Shown one piece after another: positions 24,185 through 35,200 of a DNA stretch of 64,000 nucleotides; within the stretch, counting starts at the first letter, position 1, and every line of letters begins with the position of its first letter. The stretch covers positions 124,001 through 188,000 of the forward strand of contig NZ_JBNGOS010000004.1 in NCBI RefSeq assembly GCF_050589685.1, read 5' to 3'. Source of the stretch: Saccharicrinis sp050589685. GTDB taxonomy: Bacteria; Bacteroidota; Bacteroidia; Bacteroidales; Marinilabiliaceae. Under the pieces are notes generated by a model that was given only the letters and a program-made list of their open reading frames with translations, had not been told where the DNA came from and searched no databases. Position numbers and translations under genes: made by a program.

Positions 24185-25429
24185 ATGAAGAATTTTTTTA
24201 ATGGTAACATCGTTTATTTAATCAACAGGAGATTGTGCATATGTCAATTTGCTGGCATAAAGGTGTTTGTCTTTTTGTTTATGTTTTCTGGTTGGTTGTT
24301 TTCGCAAAATACGAATCCCCAAAAAGAAAAATTAAACCCTTTATTGTGGCAGGAATTTGAAGGAGACAGATACTTCAAGCCCTTTGTTATTCTCGAAGCT
24401 TGGGTTACATATAGTATGAACGAAAGGACAGTTGAAAATCAATATGCCGATCGTGTTGACATCTCATTACGGAGGATACGGTTTGGAGGAATCGGGTCGC
24501 CTTATCCATGGCTTCGTTATTGTTTACAACTTAGTATGGACCGACTGGGCGAAGATTCTTTCGCTTCAACCAAAGGCTCATATCAGGGATTGGATGTTTG
24601 GAATGCTTTTGTCACCGCTAAACTGTCAAAGAAAAGTGACTTGTTGAATCTACATTTGGGTTATTTCTGGCCGCAAATAAGCAGGGAGTATAGCACGGTT
24701 GCATGGTCGCAAGGTTCATTTGACAGAACTAGAGCCAACTGGTATTTGCGCAGGTTTATGACAGGCAAGGGAAATGGCATCGAAACTGGTATTGCGTTGG
24801 GGGGATTGAAAAATTATAACGGGTTTGGATTTTCGTACAGGATTGGGACTTTTGAACCGAAGGCTTATTCCGGTTTTGAATATAGCAGCAGACTCTACAC
24901 AGGACATGTGCTTTTTACTTTTGGCCAGCCTGAACAAAACGCCTATAAATACAGGCTTTCAGGAAATAGTTGGCGCAGCAGAAAAGGTGTCTCTTTGGGG
25001 GTAGGCGCGTCCTCTCAAACGAATGGTGCACTTAATGATTCTGTATATTTTGATTCATCAAATTCATTTGGAACAGATATTTTAGTTAGTTACACGGGTT
25101 TCAGATTGGACGCAGAGTATTTTAGGTTTTATCGCAGCGCAAGCGGTTTTGATGACTTTAATGGAACTGAATGGCATGTCAGGTTAGGATATAGTTTTGT
25201 GGCCGGAAATAAATATTTTGAACCCGTAATTACCTACGATAAGTTTGAAGGTTGGGGCGCTAAGTCGGTTTACAAATATATAGGTGACGATTACACAGTG
25301 GATGTTGGCGTTAATTGGTATCTGAATAAAGAGAAGCTTAAATTATCGGCACACTATCTGGTTCAAAGCGGCAGTGTTTCGCCAAATACCGGTGATTATT
25401 TTGGGTTAGGATGCCAATTGAAACTATAA
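24185..25429 (+). CDS. Outer-membrane porin linked to molybdate uptake genes
   Basis: 414 residues. A long N-terminal signal region ends in FVFLFMFSGWLFSQN. The rest is alternating-residue beta strands rich in aromatic and Gly residues (RRIRFGGIGSPYPWLRYCLQ, LNLHLGYFWPQ, GFRLDAEYFRFY) ending in FGLGCQLKL with a C-terminal hydrophobic strand. This is the pattern of 16-18-strand anion porins of the OprP/OprO type. It precedes modA by ~105 nt on the same strand. A role in molybdate or tungstate passage across the outer membrane is inferred only from this context. Confidence 0.75.
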   Translation: MKNFFNGNIVYLINRRLCICQFAGIKVFVFLFMFSGWLFSQNTNPQKEKLNPLLWQEFEGDRYFKPFVILEAWVTYSMNERTVENQYADRVDISLRRIRFGGIGSPYPWLRYCLQLSMDRLGEDSFASTKGSYQGLDVWNAFVTAKLSKKSDLLNLHLGYFWPQISREYSTVAWSQGSFDRTRANWYLRRFMTGKGNGIETGIALGGLKNYNGFGFSYRIGTFEPKAYSGFEYSSRLYTGHVLFTFGQPEQNAYKYRLSGNSWRSRKGVSLGVGASSQTNGALNDSVYFDSSNSFGTDILVSYTGFRLDAEYFRFYRSASGFDDFNGTEWHVRLGYSFVAGNKYFEPVITYDKFEGWGAKSVYKYIGDDYTVDVGVNWYLNKEKLKLSAHYLVQSGSVSPNTGDYFGLGCQLKL

Positions 25430-25534
25430 CATCATTAGTGTTTTTTTATGTCCATATAACACGTTTGGCAGAAAACATATATGTAAGAACGATAATATTT
25501 ACATCAATATCTTTTCCAATTAATTTTAGCGTAT

Positions 25535-26338
25535 ATGAAAAACAAATATTCAAAATGTCAATCAATCATATCGGGAACTTTTATTCTTTTATTGTTTCTT
25601 GCGTCATGTGATTTTTCTAATCCTAAAGTTTCGGGTACTGAAGCGGGAAAAGATGTTTTAATGATTTTTGCAGGCGCAAGCTTAACGGATGTGCTTACGG
25701 AAATTATTGATTCGTTCGAAATCAATAATGATGTAAGGGTTCAAACCAACTTTGCATCCAGTGGCACGCTGGCCCGCCAAATACAACAGGTTGGAGCACC
25801 GGATGTATACATCTCAGCCAGTAAAAAATGGGCAGATTATGTGGATAGCTTAGGGATGGTTCAACCGGATTATAAAACAGTAGTTGCCTCCAATCAACTT
25901 GTATTTATTGCGCCCCTTAAAAGCAATTTGAAAATTGCCGCCATAGAAAGTTCGTTTGATATAGTTCAAGCGCTAGGCTCAGGACGATTGTCGATTGGAG
26001 ACCCTTCTCATGTTCCGGCGGGGAAATACGCGGAACAGGCGCTTACGCATTACGGATGGTATCACCAGGTGAAAAAACAATCAATTCCGGCTAAAGATGT
26101 TCGATCTGCGCTCATGTTTGTGGAGCTTGGGGAAGCACCTCTTGGCATTGTGTACAAAACGGATGCGCTTAAGTCCAAAAAGGTAAAAATATTGGGTACT
26201 TTTCCTGAAACATCACATGAGCCTATCTTGTTTATCGCTTCCGTTTGTAAAAATAATCCTAGGGCAAAAGATTTCTATGCATTTCTGAATTCGGCCGTGT
26301 CCAAGCAAGTATGGAACAAACACGGTTTCAAAAATTAG
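25535..26338 (+). CDS. modA: Molybdate ABC transporter substrate-binding lipoprotein
   Basis: 267 residues. A signal with lipobox LASC (Cys about 25) makes it a lipoprotein rather than a free periplasmic protein, as usual in this phylum. ModA signatures: MIFAGASLTDVLTEI, VQTNFASSGTLARQI, GAPDVYISASKKWAD, LSIGDPSHVPAGKYAEQAL and APLGIVYKTDA. It binds molybdate (or tungstate) and delivers it to ModB. It is 4 nt from modB, so the genes are cotranscribed. Confidence 0.93.
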   Translation: MKNKYSKCQSIISGTFILLLFLASCDFSNPKVSGTEAGKDVLMIFAGASLTDVLTEIIDSFEINNDVRVQTNFASSGTLARQIQQVGAPDVYISASKKWADYVDSLGMVQPDYKTVVASNQLVFIAPLKSNLKIAAIESSFDIVQALGSGRLSIGDPSHVPAGKYAEQALTHYGWYHQVKKQSIPAKDVRSALMFVELGEAPLGIVYKTDALKSKKVKILGTFPETSHEPILFIASVCKNNPRAKDFYAFLNSAVSKQVWNKHGFKN

Positions 26339-26342
26339 TATT

Positions 26343-27041
26343 ATGAATGAACTATTCGGTTTAAATGGTGCAGAACTTGAAGCTGTTGTTTTATCAATTA
26401 AAGTGGCGGTTTATTGTTCCTTAATATCTTTACCCATAGCGCTGATGCTGGGCTACATTATGGCACGCCGTAAATTCTGGGGTAAATCGATAATAGAGAG
26501 TGTCATTCATCTCCCGTTGGTTATGCCTCCGGTAACAACCGGATATTTGCTGTTGCTAATTTTGGGTTCAAATGGAATAATTGGTGAATGGATATACAAA
26601 TCATTTAATATTAAATTGGCCTTTACACTGCGGGCTACAGTTATAGCTTCCATATTTGTGTCTTTCCCGCTAATTGTTCGCTCTATTCGAACTGCCATTG
26701 AAATGGTTGATCCAGGCCTGGAAGAGGCTTCGAGGATTTTAGGTGCCGGAAAGATTAAAACATTTTTTCGTATCACGGTTCCATTGGCCTTGCCCGGAAT
26801 TATTTCCGGAACCATACTTTGTTTTGCCCGCTCATTGGGTGAATTTGGAGCTACCATTACGTTTGCCGGAAATATACAAGGCGAAACACAAACCCTTCCC
26901 TTGGCTATTTATTCCTACATGCAGGTGCCGGGCGGCGAGGGCGCTACTTTCCGTCTTGTTTTGGTGTCTGTATGTATTGCTTTGGTGGCCATGATAATGT
27001 CGGAATGGATGATTAAACGAATGAAGAAAGCGAATGGATAA
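26343..27041 (+). CDS. modB: Molybdate ABC transporter permease
   Basis: 232 residues with five to six membrane segments. The EAA loop with its conserved Gly is present: EASRILGAGKIKTFFRITVPLALPGI in consecutive blocks, plus LGEFGATITFAGNIQGETQTL, a ModB hallmark. It forms the homodimeric inner-membrane channel for molybdate with ModC. The start is 4 nt after modA and the stop 17 nt before modC. Confidence 0.95.
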   Translation: MNELFGLNGAELEAVVLSIKVAVYCSLISLPIALMLGYIMARRKFWGKSIIESVIHLPLVMPPVTTGYLLLLILGSNGIIGEWIYKSFNIKLAFTLRATVIASIFVSFPLIVRSIRTAIEMVDPGLEEASRILGAGKIKTFFRITVPLALPGIISGTILCFARSLGEFGATITFAGNIQGETQTLPLAIYSYMQVPGGEGATFRLVLVSVCIALVAMIMSEWMIKRMKKANG

Positions 27042-27058
27042 TTCAAATTACGCCTAAG

Positions 27059-28141
27059 ATGATTCATATAGATATAAAGCTAAAAAGAAAAGATTTTAAT
27101 ATTGATGTAAACCAGGTTTTTGATGATGGTATTACCGGGATTTTCGGCGCCAGTGGTTCCGGGAAAACTTCCATTCTTAATTCCATTTCGGGCCTTGTTG
27201 GACCTGATGAGGGTCGGATCACCATCGGCAAAAAAACAATTTATGATTCATCTAAAAAAATCAATCAACCTGTGGACCGAAGAAATATTGGCTACGTATT
27301 TCAGGAAGGGCGTCTTTTTCCGCATATGACGGTTGAAAAAAATATCCGCTACGGGGAAAAAAGGTTCGGAAGTAAGCGTTTGAGTTTTGATGAGGTGGTT
27401 GACCTGCTTAAAATAAGACATTTACTGAATAGTAAACCTGCAAAAATATCGGGAGGGGAAAGGCAGCGGACGGCATTGGCACGTACATTACTTTCCTGTC
27501 CGAGTATATTACTGTTGGATGAACCGTTTTCCGCTTTAGATACACATATCCGAAGTGAAATTATTCCTTTTTTACTTAAAATTCATCAAACCGTAAATAT
27601 TCCCATCCTTGTTGTCAGTCATGATATCACAGATTTACTTAAGCTCAGTCATCGCCTTTTTCTGGTGAAGGAGGGGAAGTGTATTGGGCACGATGATTAT
27701 CATCAACTGATTAAGAAACCTGAATTAAACCATGTATTTGGACCCAATAGTTTGTTGAATTCGGTAAATATGTGTGTGGCAGATGTGGACCACGACCTAG
27801 GGCTGACTACGCTTGCCAGTATCAATTTAAAGGAAGAAGTGAAGGTGTACTGTGTTAAAAGCAAGGAAAAATATCAGTTGGGTGAGGTAATTAAGGTCTT
27901 TATTAACGCCGACGATATCGCTTTGTCAAAAGTATACAATAAAGATATTTCAGTCCATAATCAACTTAAAGGTACCGTTACGGATATTATTGAACGCAAC
28001 AATTTTAAGTTGTGTATTGTAAATGTTGGGTTTCCTTTGATTGTGGAAGTGACCGCGGACTCTATGAAAAAGTTAGCCATTTCAAAAGGGAGTTCTATTT
28101 GGTGCCTGTTTAAATCAGTAGCGATAGATGTAATTGGATAG
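27059..28141 (+). CDS. modC: Molybdate ABC transporter ATP-binding protein
   Basis: 360 residues. Walker A GASGSGKT at 30-37, Q-loop GYVFQEGRLFPHM, signature ISGGERQR near 131, Walker B ILLLDEPFSALD and VVSHD complete the ABC core. The C-terminal ~75 residues (LKGTVTDIIERNNFKLCIV) are a MOP/TOBE domain that binds oxyanion and mediates trans-inhibition in ModC relatives. All ATPase motifs are intact. It is the last transporter gene; a 258-nt spacer separates it from the ModE-like regulator. Confidence 0.95.
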   Translation: MIHIDIKLKRKDFNIDVNQVFDDGITGIFGASGSGKTSILNSISGLVGPDEGRITIGKKTIYDSSKKINQPVDRRNIGYVFQEGRLFPHMTVEKNIRYGEKRFGSKRLSFDEVVDLLKIRHLLNSKPAKISGGERQRTALARTLLSCPSILLLDEPFSALDTHIRSEIIPFLLKIHQTVNIPILVVSHDITDLLKLSHRLFLVKEGKCIGHDDYHQLIKKPELNHVFGPNSLLNSVNMCVADVDHDLGLTTLASINLKEEVKVYCVKSKEKYQLGEVIKVFINADDIALSKVYNKDISVHNQLKGTVTDIIERNNFKLCIVNVGFPLIVEVTADSMKKLAISKGSSIWCLFKSVAIDVIG

Positions 28142-28399
28142 GCAATTCGTTACAAAATAAATCACTCGTGTTAAGTCAGGTATGGAATTTCGGGTAAGTT
28201 GCCATTATTATTGAAATTTTAAATAGGAGAAAAAGTAAGTATCCAGCTAGCTAGCGGGACGTGAGCCTTTTTATCGTGAAGAAAAAATCAATAATAACAA
28301 GACGTGGCCCGTAAGGCTATGCATGACTGGACACTGGTTAGTATTCGGTTAAAAAATCAACCTAAACCGGAAAGCAATGAAAAATAAATACTTAAACCA

Positions 28400-28729
28400 A
28401 TGGAGCTAATAATAAAAGGTGCATTTGCCATTGAAACGGGCGACGGTTTTACCATTCACCCCAGAGTGATTGAGTTATTGAAAGAGGTGGAGCGTTCAAA
28501 ATCGCTGAACTCTGCGGTGAAAACTTTGGGTATGTCATATTCCCATGCCTGGAGTTTAATTTATAAAACCAATTGCAAGTTAGAGTCTCCGTTGTTGATT
28601 ACCAAACGGGGAGGCAATGGAGGAGGAATTGCAGAATTAACCCACAGTGGGCAAACGTTGTTGGACCATTATAAAAAACTGGAAGCAGATTTCAACAATT
28701 TTATTGGGGATCACATGATTGAGCTGTGA
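28400..28729 (+). CDS. ModE-type winged-helix regulator (DNA-binding domain only)
   Basis: 109 residues. It matches the N-terminal LysR-like winged helix of ModE: DGFTIHPRVIELLKEVERSK, SLNSAVKTLGMSYSHAWSLI, LITKRGGNGGGIAELTHSGQ. The C-terminal molybdate-binding (MOP) domains of full ModE are missing, as in many stand-alone ModE-N proteins. It probably regulates the molybdate cluster directly upstream; how it senses molybdate without MOP domains is not evident, though the TOBE domain of ModC could contribute. It is convergent with murF. Confidence 0.85.
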   Translation: MELIIKGAFAIETGDGFTIHPRVIELLKEVERSKSLNSAVKTLGMSYSHAWSLIYKTNCKLESPLLITKRGGNGGGIAELTHSGQTLLDHYKKLEADFNNFIGDHMIEL

Positions 28730-28769
28730 TTAAAGTATTGTCAGTTTTAACCATAGACTTGCATAAATA

Positions 28770-30068
28770 CTATAAAATCCCTTTGAGCAGCTCCAGCTTA
28801 TTGCTTCGAGATCCTTTTACCAGAATAAAGGAATTACGGATAGGTGTGGTGGCGATTTCTTCAATAAGTACATTTACATTATCCGCCCATTTAAATCCAT
28901 CTTCATCTTGTAACATTGATTTATAGTTTTCTCCGACCAAATATACATCCGTCAGATTCTTATTTCGTAAAAAGTGGAGCACTTTCATATGTTCCTGCCT
29001 GCTGTCGTCACCAAGTTCTTTCATTTCACCCAGGATAGCAACCTTGTTTTTTTCATTTAAAGCAACAAAATTCTCTAATGCCGCTTTCATGCTGGTTGGA
29101 TTGGCGTTATAAGCGTCAAATAGAATTTTGTTCTTATCGGAAATCACCATTTGCGACCGATTGTTTTCTGGAGTATATTCGTTAATTGCCTCGGCAATTT
29201 TATGGGGTTCCACACCAAAGTATGTGCCGACAGAAATGGCGGCCAGTGCATTTTCCAGATTGTATCCTCCCATCAGTTGGGCATTTATGTGGATTTCTTC
29301 TTCGTTTATTTTGCATCCAAAGGATAGATTTGGCGTGTTGCGCAATTCTGTAACGCGCACCTTGCAATCGGTATTATGGCCATAATAAAACAGTTCGGCA
29401 CCGGAATTTAGCATGCCTAACAAATGCGTGTTGGATTTGTTGACAAACAAAAGTCCTTGTTTGCTTTCGATAAAGCGGTATAATTCTCCCTTGGTTTTTT
29501 TTACTCCTTCAAACGAGCCGAATCCTTCCAGGTGGGCTTTGCCTACATTGGTTATTAAGCCTACGTTAGGTTCTGCTATTTTGCATAAAAAATCTATTTC
29601 TCCTGGATGATTGGCTCCCATTTCTACTACGGCAATTTCTATTTTTTCATCTATCGATAAAAGGGTGAGTGGTACGCCTATATGGTTGTTGAAATTACCA
29701 ACCGTGGCAAAAGATCTATATTTCTTATCCAAAACGGTTTTTACCAATTCTTTGGTGGTGGTTTTTCCGTTGGTTCCTGTAATTCCAACAATTGGGATAT
29801 TTAATTCTCTGCGGTGAAAGGTAGCAAGTTCCTGCAAGGTTGCTAGAACATTCTCTACCAAAATATAATTTTCGTTTTTGGCAACATCGGCATCATCAAC
29901 AACGACCTTTACTGCACCATGTTCCAACGCCTGCGATGCAAATAGGTTCCCGTTGAAGTTAGCTCCTCTAAGGGCGAAAAACAGACCGTCTTTTTTGATT
30001 TGCCTGGTATCGGTACAAACTCCCGTAGAAGTTTTAAAGACTTGGTAGATATCTTTTATGCTCATCAT
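28770..30068 (-). CDS. murF: UDP-N-acetylmuramoyl-tripeptide--D-alanyl-D-alanine ligase
   Basis: 432 residues from ATG 30068; a TTG at 30101 would add 11 residues without support. CTDTRQIKKDGLFFALRG is the MurF/MurE N-terminal domain. The P-loop GTNGKTT (98-104) is followed by TVGNFNNHIGVPLTLL, EMGANHPGEI, NNRSQ and DAYNANPTSM. It adds D-Ala-D-Ala to the peptidoglycan precursor in the cytoplasm. It lies downstream of gldJ on the same strand, a gene order also known from Flavobacterium. Confidence 0.95.
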   Translation of the reverse strand: MMSIKDIYQVFKTSTGVCTDTRQIKKDGLFFALRGANFNGNLFASQALEHGAVKVVVDDADVAKNENYILVENVLATLQELATFHRRELNIPIVGITGTNGKTTTKELVKTVLDKKYRSFATVGNFNNHIGVPLTLLSIDEKIEIAVVEMGANHPGEIDFLCKIAEPNVGLITNVGKAHLEGFGSFEGVKKTKGELYRFIESKQGLLFVNKSNTHLLGMLNSGAELFYYGHNTDCKVRVTELRNTPNLSFGCKINEEEIHINAQLMGGYNLENALAAISVGTYFGVEPHKIAEAINEYTPENNRSQMVISDKNKILFDAYNANPTSMKAALENFVALNEKNKVAILGEMKELGDDSRQEHMKVLHFLRNKNLTDVYLVGENYKSMLQDEDGFKWADNVNVLIEEIATTPIRNSFILVKGSRSNKLELLKGIL

Positions 30069-30252
30069 ATTGCAAAAATTATACTTCTTGTATGATGCCA
30101 AAAATAAGCAACATTTATAAACAAAGTGCTCTAAATGCTAAATTGATTACATAATCAGTACCGAACAATGCTGATTCAAGGAAACGCCAACAGGCATGAA
30201 ACCATTTATTCCTGACTTTTAACTTAATAAAAGGTTAAGTTTTGCAAAAAGA

Positions 30253-30280
30253 AAAGGCTGGTTCAAATGAACCAGCCTTT
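30253..30280 (-). terminator. Terminator after gldJ
   Basis: AAAGGCTGGTTC / GAACCAGCCTTT form a 12-bp stem with loop aaat. On the minus strand it is followed by TCTTTTTG. It separates gldJ from murF. Confidence 0.8.
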
Positions 30281-30308
30281 CGGGTATTTATGTTTTACTT
30301 TTTCAATA

Positions 30309-31805
30309 TTACTTTCTGTTTCCAGCATCTATAGGACTACCAACCCTGGTCATTGCGCAACGGAAGCCCAGATCGTCGCGAGCTTCACGCTCGTCCAGGT
30401 ATCTTCTGGTACCCGGGCTTAACCAGTAAGCTCTATCCCTCCAGGAACCTCCTTTGTATACACGCGTCCTATCCGAGATTAACGAACCCATTGTTCCGGT
30501 GTGTTGTCCGTACATGTTCTTGGTGTCCCGCTCATTGTCTAACCACTGATCACCAGTTGAAATGTTCGATTGTGCATCACCATCACTAAAGTTACGGTTG
30601 TCGCCGGTTCGGTAATTCTTTCTGTCTAAGATATCCTTGTCAGTTTCAATTCTATAACGGATTCTACCCAAACTATCTTTTTCAATCAGGTACCCTTCTT
30701 CGTCCAGTACTTTGGTCTTAAACTCATTGCCCCTAAACGGACTGAACTCATCAACTTCGTCGAAAGAAAGCGGACGGTATACGTCAGCCACCCACTCGTT
30801 AACGTTTCCTGCCATACAATACAATCCGTAATCGTTAGGATAATATGAGTGAACATCAACGGTTATGTCACCACCGTCGTTAAGGTCCCCTGCCATACCC
30901 ATGTAATCACCTCGGCTTCTAACAAAGTTGGCCATCATTCTACCTCTTTCTTTTTTATCGGCATTTCTGGTGATATGTCCGTCCCAAGGATAAATCCTGC
31001 GATTAGTCATACGCTCTTCCTGAGAGTTGCCAATCAAACCAAGTGCAGCATATTCCCACTCTGCTTCGGTTGGGAGACGGTAACGCGGTAAAAGATATCC
31101 ATCTTCCCAACGAACACGTCTGCTATCTTTATTAGGATCTAAATCTTCTATAGGTTTTTTGCCGGCAATCCCATCGTATTGTCCGTACAAATATGATTCT
31201 GTGTTAAAGTTATTTTCGCCCTGCTGGTTTACGTCCATTTCAAGAACGCCCATATCAACAAGAATTTTCTCATTTACCCTGTCTGTTCTCCACTGGCAGA
31301 AATCGTTAGCCTGTAACCAGTTGACACCAACAACCGGATATTTGCTATAAGCAGTATGTCGGAAATAGTTTTCAGTCATAGGCTCATTATAAGCCAATGC
31401 TCTTCGCCATACTAAAGTATCCGGAAGTGCTTTTCTGTATACTTCGGGATATTCAACAAAAACCCTGTTGATCCAATATAAATATTCACGGTAATCAACG
31501 TTTTTAACTTCTGTTTCATCCATATAGAACGAAGGAACAGTCACACGTCGAGGTACGTTGTTCCAATCGTAAAGTACGTCCTGTTCAACCCTACCCATTA
31601 TAAAGGTACCACCTTCAATAAATCTAAGTCCGGGGCCAAGTTCTTGTTCGTATCCTTCATAATATTCAAATCCCCCGTTTTCTGGAGTGTTATACTCCCA
31701 TCCTGTTGCGGAAGAAACATTACCGGAACCACCTTTACTACAAGAAGTCAGTGCTACAACTCCTAGTGCAAGCATGACGTGGAAAAGTCTAATTTTAAGC
31801 CTCAT
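30309..31805 (-). CDS. gldJ: Gliding motility/T9SS lipoprotein GldJ
   Basis: 498 residues. Lipobox ALTSC with Cys 22. Formylglycine-generating-enzyme-like (FGE-sulfatase) fold: FIEGGTFIMG, FYMDETEV.NVDYREYL, YPVVGVNWLQANDFCQWR, LPTEAEWEYAA, GNVNEWVADVY, YKGGSWRDRAYWLSPG and LGFRCAM. These large insertions and the position beside porU identify GldJ rather than GldK. In Flavobacterium GldJ is an outer-membrane-associated lipoprotein that stabilises other Gld proteins of the type IX secretion motor complex. It is transcribed away from porU, with 400 nt between the starts. Confidence 0.92.
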   Translation of the reverse strand: MRLKIRLFHVMLALGVVALTSCSKGGSGNVSSATGWEYNTPENGGFEYYEGYEQELGPGLRFIEGGTFIMGRVEQDVLYDWNNVPRRVTVPSFYMDETEVKNVDYREYLYWINRVFVEYPEVYRKALPDTLVWRRALAYNEPMTENYFRHTAYSKYPVVGVNWLQANDFCQWRTDRVNEKILVDMGVLEMDVNQQGENNFNTESYLYGQYDGIAGKKPIEDLDPNKDSRRVRWEDGYLLPRYRLPTEAEWEYAALGLIGNSQEERMTNRRIYPWDGHITRNADKKERGRMMANFVRSRGDYMGMAGDLNDGGDITVDVHSYYPNDYGLYCMAGNVNEWVADVYRPLSFDEVDEFSPFRGNEFKTKVLDEEGYLIEKDSLGRIRYRIETDKDILDRKNYRTGDNRNFSDGDAQSNISTGDQWLDNERDTKNMYGQHTGTMGSLISDRTRVYKGGSWRDRAYWLSPGTRRYLDEREARDDLGFRCAMTRVGSPIDAGNRK

Positions 31806-31891
31806 AGCGAAATATAATCTTTAAGTTATCTCTTTTGTTCAATTGTACGTATTCAATCTCTATTGGAAATTACATCTGTAGCCTTATACTG

Positions 31892-31899
31892 CAAAAATA
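31892..31899 (-). promoter_or_regulatory. Candidate -7 element of the gldJ promoter
   Basis: On the minus strand TATTTTTG fits TAnnTTTG, 86 nt before the gldJ start; a TTTC rather than TTTG lies 18 nt upstream. The sequence TGTACGTATTC at 31844-31854, between this element and gldJ, recurs in the palindrome at 50322-50359. Confidence 0.4.
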
Positions 31900-32121
31900 G
31901 AAAAAGGTTATAATCCTGAAATTTTTCTTGTCATTTTTTTATTTAAGTTTAGCAAATCAGCCTATTAAAATAGGGATTATTAACTCTTTGCCTCTTCCTT
32001 AAAAGTAACCTCTTTCCACTTATTTTCGTTGAACTGTAATAATTGCATGTAATATTTCATTGTAAGTAAACGTTATATTTTCTGAAATCGTGTATAAGAA
32101 GAGTTTTTTTATACTTTTTTT

Positions 32122-32129
32122 TACTTTTG
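32122..32129 (+). promoter_or_regulatory. Candidate -7 element of the porU promoter
   Basis: TACTTTTG matches TAnnTTTG, 77 nt before the porU ATG, in the divergent gldJ/porU spacer (31806-32206). The -33 TTTG is not conserved. The remainder of the spacer is AT-rich and shows no further gene. Confidence 0.4.
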
Positions 32130-32206
32130 TGGCTCACTGTAAAACAACAAGCGAGGTTGTGGCGTTTACAAGATATAGATATTTGTTAGCTAGAAAACAT
32201 TGATAT

Positions 32207-35200
32207 ATGAGATTTAAAAAGATTGGGTTGTGGGGATTGTTGGGTGTTTTAAGCATGGCTCTTAATGGGCAAATTAATGAAAAACACGAAAACACGGTAG
32301 AGTGGTCGGAGCCGGTAACTATTGATCAGCACGGGGAACAGATTACGTTACTGCAGTTTTCCGATATGGGAGATATCAATCCGGAAACAGAAATTCCTGC
32401 CTTATCAAAATCAATTAAACTTGCTACAGCTGGTAAACCTGAAGATATTATTGTTCAGATTAGTAATATGGAATTTGTGTGGCCAACACCCAAAGAGCAT
32501 GTTTTATTTGTTGATAAAGTAAGACAAGAACAGGTTGATTTTCAGTATTCAATATCACAAAGTGGGAATAATTACTTTGTTGATTTTACCTTAGATCCGT
32601 TGATAAAACCGGCTGATGCGCAAACATTTAAGAAGCTGGTGTCCTATACGATAAATATCGCTTACAATAAACAAGAAAAGAAATCCTTGAAAAGTGCGCT
32701 TGAATCGGATAATTATGCCCAAAATTCGGTGCTTAATTCCGGTGATTGGGTAAAAGTTAGTGTCGAGAAAACAGGAATTCACAAAATTAGCTATTCCAAA
32801 CTAGCCGACTGGGGCATTTCAAACCCTCAAAATGTTGGGATATACGGTAATGGAGGTAGGATGATTCCGGCTGACAATAGTGCGTTTCGTAATGACGATT
32901 TGGTGGAAAATGCGATATGGCATTATAATAATGCCATATATTTTTTTGCGGAAGGCCCGGTTGTGTGGGACTACAACACTTCTGCCGGGATGTTCATTCA
33001 CGAAAAACACCGATACAGTAATTTTTCGTACTATTTTATTACTGAAAAAAATGCGTCTTCGCTAATAGTACAGGAATCTGATTTGCAGTCAGACAGTTAC
33101 AATCAGGAAGTAGATTATTTTCAAGACTATGAGTATCATGAGGAGGATAACTTAAACTTGTTGAAATCGGGAAATGTGTGGTACGGGGAAAAATTTGATT
33201 ATTACGCTCAGCAAAGTCACAGTTTTGATTTCAACTTTGACAATGTGAGGACTGCTTCCAAAGCCAAGGCATATGCAAAGTTGGCAGCCAGGTCTGGTGT
33301 GTCAACGTCTTACGCAATGTCAGCCAATGGCGAGACAATTGACAGAGTGGATATCTATAATATCAATACGTCAAGCCATACCAGCTATTATGCGCGCGAA
33401 GGATTCTTAAAAGGGGAGTTTACCAATACTTTAAACAGTATTAACTTATTAATAGATTTCGAATTGGACGAGACAAGTGCTTCTGCCATTGGTTATTTGG
33501 ATTATTTATGTTTGAATGTGGAGCGCGAATTGAGCTTTGTGGAAGACGAACTTTTGTTCAGAAACATAGATGTAGTCTATGATGGCAATACGGTTAAATA
33601 TAATATCGGGAACAGTCAGGGAGTGGAACTTTGGGATGTCACAAACCCTTTGGTTCCTTTAAAAATAAGTCTATTGTCGTCGGGTACTTCCTCAAGTTTT
33701 AACTATGAAGCCGACGATTTAAAACAGTTTGTGGCCTTTGATCCTACGGGCAATTTTCCTTCGCCTGAATTTGAAGCTAATGTGGCCAACCAGGACTTGC
33801 ATGCCAGTGACTTTGTAGATTATGTAATAGTCAGTCATGTTGATTTTGTAAGTGAAGCAAACCGACTTGGCCAAATACACAATGATTATAACGGTACAAC
33901 GTACCTGGTGGTAACCAGTGAACAAATTTACAACGAGTTTTCATCGGGTAAACCGGATGTGACCGCGATACGTAGTTTTGTTAAAATGTTGTACGATAGG
34001 GCTGGAGAAGACAATAGTGATAAACCTAAAAACTTGTTGTTGTTTGGTGACGGTTCCTATGATAATAGACAAGGGATTGCGAATAACACGGATAAAATTC
34101 TAACCTATCAATCGGATAACTCTATCCATAATACCAACTCGTATGTAACGGATGATTATATGGGTCTTTTGGATGATGGCGAAGGAGATAATATTACATC
34201 GGATAAATTGGACATAGGTATTGGTCGTTTTCCTGTTAATACAATTGAAGAAGCCAAGAATGCTGTTGATAAAACCTACAAATATTATTACGAACAAGCC
34301 AACGATCAATGGAAAAGTGATTTAACTTTTGTTGGGGATGATGGTGATAACAATATCCATATGGACGATGCCAATGGTTTGACCATCAAATTGGCAAAGA
34401 GTCATCCTGAATACAATATCTCAAAGTTTTATTTCGATAATTACGAAAAAGTCACTACCATTTCAGGACACTCAATACCCGAAATAGAAGAGGATATAGC
34501 AAATGCCATTGATGAAGGTACGCTAGTATTCAATTATACCGGCCACGGAGGGACCTCCGTATTGGCGCATGAAAGAATTATTACCAAAGAGCATATTAGC
34601 ACTTGGAACAATATTGACAAACTGGCCTTGTTTGTAACTGCTACCTGTGAGTTTAGCCGTTACGACGATAAAGATTATACTTCGGCAGGAGAGGAGGTTT
34701 TCTTAAACCCGCTGGGCGGAGGGATTGCGTTGTATACCACGACCCGAATTGTATATTCAAGTTTAAATAAAGCACTTAATACCAGTTTTTACAATTTTGC
34801 CTTTGAGCGTGACGATGATGGCAAACCGTATACATTGGGCGAGATTATGATGCATACCAAAAACGGTCTTTCTGCCAGTGTCAATAAATTAAATTTCTCG
34901 CTGCTGGGGGATCCTGCAATTCGATTAATATATCCAGAACTGGGCACCAGGACTTTGAAAATTAATGATAAAATGGTTGAAGGTGCTGAATCTGGGCCAA
35001 TAGATACCATCAAGGCGTTGAGTGCAATTAGCTTAATGGGTGAAGTAGTGGACCTGTCAGATACGTCGAGGGTTGATTTTGACGGTGAAATTTTTGTTTC
35101 AGTGTTTGATAAGCAGACTCAAATTACCACCAGGGGTAACGATGGTGCAGAACCATTTCAGTATGAAACTTTTGACAACGTTATTTTTAAGGGGCCGGCC

